Assembly (NCBI RefSeq): GCF_024679245.1
Contig: NC_090176.1
Span: 53,221,096-53,285,095 of the forward strand
DNA length: 64,000 nt
Direction of reading: 5' to 3'
Source of the DNA: Pseudorasbora parva
Taxonomy: Eukaryota; Chordata; Actinopteri; Cypriniformes; Gobionidae
Shown: piece by piece, positions 60,766-64,000 of the stretch
Layout of the letters: the number at the start of each line of letters is the position of its first letter
Position numbering within the stretch: the stretch's first letter is position 1
The notes under the pieces: generated by a model
What the model was told of the DNA's origin: nothing
The model's input: only the letters and a program-made list of their open reading frames with translations
The model's database searches: none
Program-made: the position numbers and the translations under genes

Positions 60766-61035
60766 TCACATGTTAAAGGGGGGGTGAAATGCTGTTTCAT
60801 GCATACTGATCTTTTTACACTGTTAAAGACTTGGAATCCCATCCTAAACATGGACAAAGTTTCAAAAGTTAAGGTGGACGTTTGATGGGAGTATTTCTTT
60901 GTCAAAAATACTACTTCCGGTTAGTCATAAGTTTCGGCAAGTTTTTTGAGATCATGCGTCCCCTTTGACGTTAATGGGGGCGGAATTTCCTTGTATGGGC
61001 CTTACGGACAATTCTACCGGATGGGGTGGTGGAGG
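60766..61035. mobile_element. Interspersed repeat, GTTAAAGGGGGGGTGAAATG type
   Basis: TGTTAAAGGGGGGGTGAAAT, CACTGTTAAAGACTTGGAAT, CATGGACAAAGTTTCAAAAG and GGGGGCGGAATTTCCTTGTA are hallmarks of a high-copy cyprinid non-coding element. The overlapping open frame at 60480-60905 is not a gene. Confidence 0.5.
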
Positions 61036-61224
61036 GATGGTCACCCAGCGGAGGTAAATCTGGTGTATATGTACACCTCTTATCGGTGATTAGATTGATT
61101 AGCTGACCGTGCTCCACTTGTGTTTAATTAGGTTTGATTAGCTGCCGGCTCCGTTGTTTAATTGGTTAATTATCTGAATGTGCTCCTCCCAAAATGAGTT
61201 AATAAAACTTCACGTTTGGTCAAA

Positions 61225-61362
61225 TATGGACTAACCCAGCAATTGGGTTGTTTTAACCCTGCGGTTGGTTTATATATTTGCTTAAGAAAAACCAATCGCT
61301 GGGTTAGTCTGTATTTGACCCAACATTGGGTTGTTTTTTACCCAGAATTTTTTAGAGTGTAG
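61225..61362. mobile_element. Small palindromic AACCCAGCAATTGGG repeat
   Basis: ACTAACCCAGCAATTGGGTT ... AACCAATCGCTGGGTTAGTC ... GACCCAACATTGGGTTG form alternating inverted motifs, a short fish MITE-like repeat with AGAGTGTAG at the end. Confidence 0.5.
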
Positions 61363-61450
61363 GTTTAGGGTGTGTGTGTGTGTGCGTGCGTGCGTGTGTG
61401 TGTGTAAGTGCGTGTGACTACTTGCGTTTTATTTCAAAAAGTAACTCAGA

Positions 61451-61713
61451 TATTTGGCTTGGCTTGCCCAGTTGGGGACACTAACATTATGATCAAACTT
61501 ATTCAACTAAATATACAAATAAATTAATGAATTAGGTCTTATTTAATTCTATAAACTCTAATACTGATCTGCCAACATTGTCTCTCTCTGATAAATTAAA
61601 ATAAGCTGATAACATCACTGTTTACTCCAGAACGACTGTACAGCCAAATCTAATTCTGCTGCAGTACTGAATTAAATAAGACCTATAATTAATTGACTTT
61701 ATTTGTATATTTA
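61451..61713 (+). mobile_element. Retroelement copy 4 with an inverted terminal piece
   Basis: Family blocks GCCCAGTTGGGGACACTAAC, CTGATCTGCCAACATTGTCT and ACTCCAGAACGACTGTACAG. At 61666 the copy stops in GCTGCAGTA. It continues with CTGAATTAAATAAGACCTA ... TTATTTGTATATTTAG, which is the inverted complement of 61501-61550. No 3' tail. Confidence 0.7.
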
Positions 61714-61799
61714 GAGAGATTGTGAACTCTATTGGAGTTAGACAACACGTGTCAGGATATGAAGAAGCAGAAACAGGTGCTCACTTTAGGAAGTGTGTG

Positions 61800-62061
61800 T
61801 ATGAACAGCGTTTGCTGAGGGGTCAAGAGGTCACGGGGTTCGGACCCGCGCTGGGTTAACGGGCGCGTTCTGGGCGTGCTGATGACGTGTGACGCAGGCT
61901 GTCCGCGGTGCGATCTCCTTTTCTTCCAGAAAGTCTGAAGTCCGGCTGTGAGGAGGACTGACCGGGCACGGGCACGCGCACAATGCTTTAGATAGAGAAG
62001 CGACCGGAGGATTCGGTGCCGGTGTTTTCCCTCTCAGATCCACGGAATAAATCGGCTCGGG
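61800..62061 (+). promoter_or_regulatory. gpc5 CpG-rich promoter / 5' UTR
   Basis: CpG density rises from about 61830 (GGGTTCGGACCCGCGCTGGG, GGGCGCGTTCTGGGCG). A TGATGACGTGTGACGC segment resembles a CRE half-site. Two pyrimidine-AG tracts (CTCCTTTTCTTCCAG ending 61930; TGTTTTCCCTCTCAG ending 62037) could act as 3' splice sites, so the first coding exon might be internal. A two-codon upstream ORF lies at 61983-61991. Start site unknown. Confidence 0.55.
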
Positions 62062-62206
62062 ATGTTCGCCGCTCTGTGCGCGCTCCTGATCCTGCGCGCG
62101 CCGGTGGTCGCAGCGGACGAGAGCGCGCTGAACTGCAGTCAGGTGAAGAGCGCGTTCGCGGAGCTCGGGTTCGGTCCGGACGGGTTTCCCGCCGAGGAGA
62201 TTTCAG
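62062..62206 (+). CDS. gpc5: Glypican, first coding exon (gpc5 by synteny)
   Basis: 145 nt in a CGGGATGTT context, ending ATTTCAG just before a GTACCG donor (phase 1). It encodes a signal peptide (MFAALCALLILRAPVVAA) and the N-terminal glypican segment NCSQVKSAFAEL ... FPAEEIS. C25 is the first of the conserved glypican cysteines. The C-x-x-V-[KR]-S-x-F pattern resembles GPC3/GPC5. Other glypicans also break their first coding exon here, before the (E/D)xL(x)(I/V)C segment. Glypicans are GPI-anchored heparan-sulfate proteoglycans modulating growth-factor signalling. The paralogue call rests on the miR-17~92 cluster 7 kb upstream on the same strand, as at human MIR17HG-GPC5; sequence alone would only say glypican. 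Remaining exons lie beyond the window. Confidence 0.75.
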
Positions 62207-62220
62207 GTACCGTCCGGATT

Positions 62221-62623
62221 CACTGCAACAAAATGCTTTTCTTACTCAATATTTTTGTCTCGTTTCGAGTCCAAACATCTAAAAATTCTTAAAACAAGAA
62301 ACATTTACTAGACAAGCAAAAGTAATTGTCCTGTTTTGGGAAAAATAACTCAAAAATTAGTTTAAAATAAGATAAATAATCTGCCAATGGGGTGAGAAAA
62401 ATAATCCTGTTTTCTGTTTGAATTAAGATTTTATTTTCTCACCCCATTGGCAGATTATTTATCTTATTTTAAGCAGAAACTCTCTTCATTTTGAGTTATT
62501 TTTCCCAAAACAGGACAATTACTTTTGCTTGTCTAGTAAATGTTTCTTGTTTTAAGAATTTTTAGATGTTTGGACGAGAAACGAGACAAAAATACTGAGT
62601 AAGAAAAGCATTTTTTTGCAGTG
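62221..62623. mobile_element. Fold-back MITE, copy 7, at the start of gpc5 intron 1
   Basis: Full palindrome from CACTGCAACAAAATGC to TTTTTTTGCAGTG; tip CTGCCAATGGGGTGAGAAAA / TCTCACCCCATTGGCAG. It begins only 14 bp after the exon 1 donor GT (62207). Confidence 0.9.
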
Positions 62624-63287
62624 TGAAATGTCTCCTAATCCAGTCATAGATAAAATGTCTTTGCATTTTTGTTTGATTGTTTATTATGAAATAAAACCAA
62701 TACCTTCACTGTTATACGGCGTCATGCCTTAGGAGTCAGTGAGTAGCTGGACACTGACACCATTAGTGGAAAGAATAGGGTTACTTATGTGCTATTACTT
62801 TGATTTATTTTTATACTTTTATTATTTTTATGTGCTATTACTATTATTTATTTTTATACTTTAATTATTTTTATGTGCTATTACTTGCCAAAAATAAGTG
62901 TTGTAGTAAAAGCAGCAAGAGAGCAGTGGTGTGGGAACTGAATTGACATCACATTGAAGTGAAGCTAGTATGACCAGTAAGACTGAGGTGTAGACAGGAT
63001 TAGGAGACATGGCAGTGTGTGATATTTAAGTTAATGGCTTTTAAAAACGCCTTGCCCTTTGCAGATCGTCCCTTAAGACTTCTCTCATATTATAATGTTA
63101 GTTTGGAGGATAATTAGGCTGTACTTGCTTACATTAAATATGTTTAACTCACACGAGTTATTGATCCGGGAAGTTTTAATCTGTGAATATATTGCCAACT
63201 TTACTGAACTCCTTGAACTAAGCACTGTCTGGATTTCTTTATCCTTAAGCCCAAATGCAGATTAAACCTCTGTGGACCATCCTGGGC
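62624..63287 (+). other. gpc5 intron 1, no feature seen
   Basis: AT-rich, with a tandem duplication of TTTTTATGTGCTATTACT-like sequence (62790-62885). No exon recognised. Confidence 0.5.
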
Positions 63288-63859
63288 TGGATTTCCTGAA
63301 GCCTTCTTAACACTCCGTCATTCTTAAGTTACACCTTAAGCTATCCCTTAACATTATATGTGTTTCCCGAAACGATCTCAGTTTCGTACGGTTGGTCTGG
63401 ACCACTCTTAGCTATACCTTATCACCATTACCAGTTCACTCCACTAGTGGCCACCACTGTGCAAAACGCTTCTTTATATTTCAGTCTATATGAATATAAT
63501 TACAAAGTTGTAATATACACCCAATGTTCATTTGGGCTAGTTGAATTATTATTATGATAAATGAAAGTTCAACTATTTCTGAGGTCCTTTTTATAAAGAA
63601 TGTAATTTTTTTCACATAATGCAGAGAAAAAGCCGTAGTGTAGAGTAAATAATCGATTCTTGAGCCATCGATATAAGCCGATTCAGCACTACCGCCTCGA
63701 ACCACACCCGCTAACGTCGCACTGAAGAAGGGTTACCCTAAGCGCCCTCCTAAGGTATAGTTCGGGGAACGCGCCTAAAAATGGGAAACGCTCCGTTAAG
63801 TAATGCCTTTAGAGTCTTCGTAAAGCGCTAAGAGACACCGTTATCGGGAAATGCAGCCC
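63288..63859. mobile_element. DNA repeat with GGGCTG(G/C)ATTTCC termini
   Basis: The left end GGGCTGGATTTCCTGAAGCC and right end GTTATCGGGAAATGCAGCCC form an imperfect terminal inverted repeat. Internal CTTAAG/TTAAG motifs are common to this fish repeat class. No transposase. Confidence 0.55.
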
Positions 63860-63881
63860 TGATCTGGTAAAGTTTCTTGGG

Positions 63882-63919
63882 GACCCCCCCCCCCCCCCCA
63901 CACACACACACACACACAC
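63882..63919. repeat. Poly-C followed by (CA)n
   Basis: A run of C (63884-63899) continues into (CA)n to 63919. Confidence 0.9.
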
Positions 63920-63935
63920 CTTGTCCCTTTAAATA

Positions 63936-63976
63936 CTAAAAAAAATACTAAGTAAGAAGAGCATATTGTTGCAGTG
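63936..63976. mobile_element. Fold-back MITE right-end fragment, copy 8
   Basis: TACTAAAAAAAATACTAAGT, AAGAAGAGCATATTG and TGCAGTG match the right terminus of the MITE family; only about 40 bp is present. Confidence 0.65.
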
Positions 63977-64000
63977 TTCTGGCCCTCAGTGACCGGCCAT

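Noticed and set aside
60480..60905. 141-codon minus-strand frame
   Set aside because: Overlaps a high-copy interspersed repeat and has no recognisable domain.
62062..62206. Assignment of the glypican exon to gpc1
   Set aside because: The AEEISG end looked GPC1-like, but the CSQVKSAF start resembles GPC3/GPC5 and the adjacent miR-17~92 cluster points to GPC5.
62207..62292. Extension of the glypican frame past 62206
   Set aside because: Beyond the GTACCG donor the frame enters the MITE; the encoded residues are not glypican-like.

Overview
This is vertebrate, almost certainly cypriniform (zebrafish-like) teleost DNA. The evidence is several Tc1-type transposons, palindromic fold-back MITEs, fish-type SINE/LINE tails, very long (CA)n and minisatellite arrays, CpG-island promoters and consensus splice sites. 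No prokaryotic gene, operon or CRISPR array is present. Most long open frames are read-through of tandem repeats or transposase genes.

The important content is on the right. At 53.18-55.15 kb lies a complete microRNA cluster of the miR-17~92 type on the + strand, in the canonical vertebrate order mir-17, mir-18, mir-19a, mir-20a, mir-19b, mir-92a. I recognised it from mature sequences and paired hairpin arms. About 5.5 kb upstream is a CpG island (47.54-48.67 kb) with E2F, MYC-type E-box, NRF1 and YY1 motifs and a GTAAGT splice donor, which fits the host-gene promoter. About 7 kb downstream, on the same strand, is the first coding exon of a glypican (62,062-62,206). The pairing matches the human MIR17HG-GPC5 neighbourhood, so I read it as gpc5. 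The unusual point is that the cluster is split: a 1.3-kb pyrimidine-rich minisatellite sits between mir-19b and mir-92a and runs into the basal stem of the mir-92a hairpin. The host transcript region also carries several fold-back MITEs and two Tc1 elements.

Layout: 0-6.35 kb, a 24-bp minisatellite broken by a hAT-like fragment; 7.0-10.35 kb, a retroelement whose tail has become a 2.9-kb CTG/TTATTG array; 12.5-14.6 kb, a (CA)n/GCTTACAC array; 15.1-15.6 kb, a 70-bp repeat; 15.8-17.4 kb, an intact DD37E Tc1-type transposon; 17.4-22.7 kb, Tc1 relics, a retroelement and a 365-bp direct repeat around a DD35E element; 26.3-39.0 kb, a 12.6-kb CACCTGAGTCT minisatellite; 39.2-46.8 kb, nested DNA transposons, a 22-bp VNTR and another Tc1 relic; 47.5-55.2 kb, the miR-17~92 host locus; 55.3-56.95 kb, an intact DD36E transposon inside a MITE; 57-61.8 kb, gene-free repeats; 61.8 kb to the end, the gpc5 promoter, exon 1 and start of intron 1.

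The miR-17~92 microRNAs repress post-transcriptionally and are under E2F/MYC control in mammals. Glypicans are GPI-anchored heparan-sulfate proteoglycans that modulate growth-factor signalling. All other genes belong to selfish elements.
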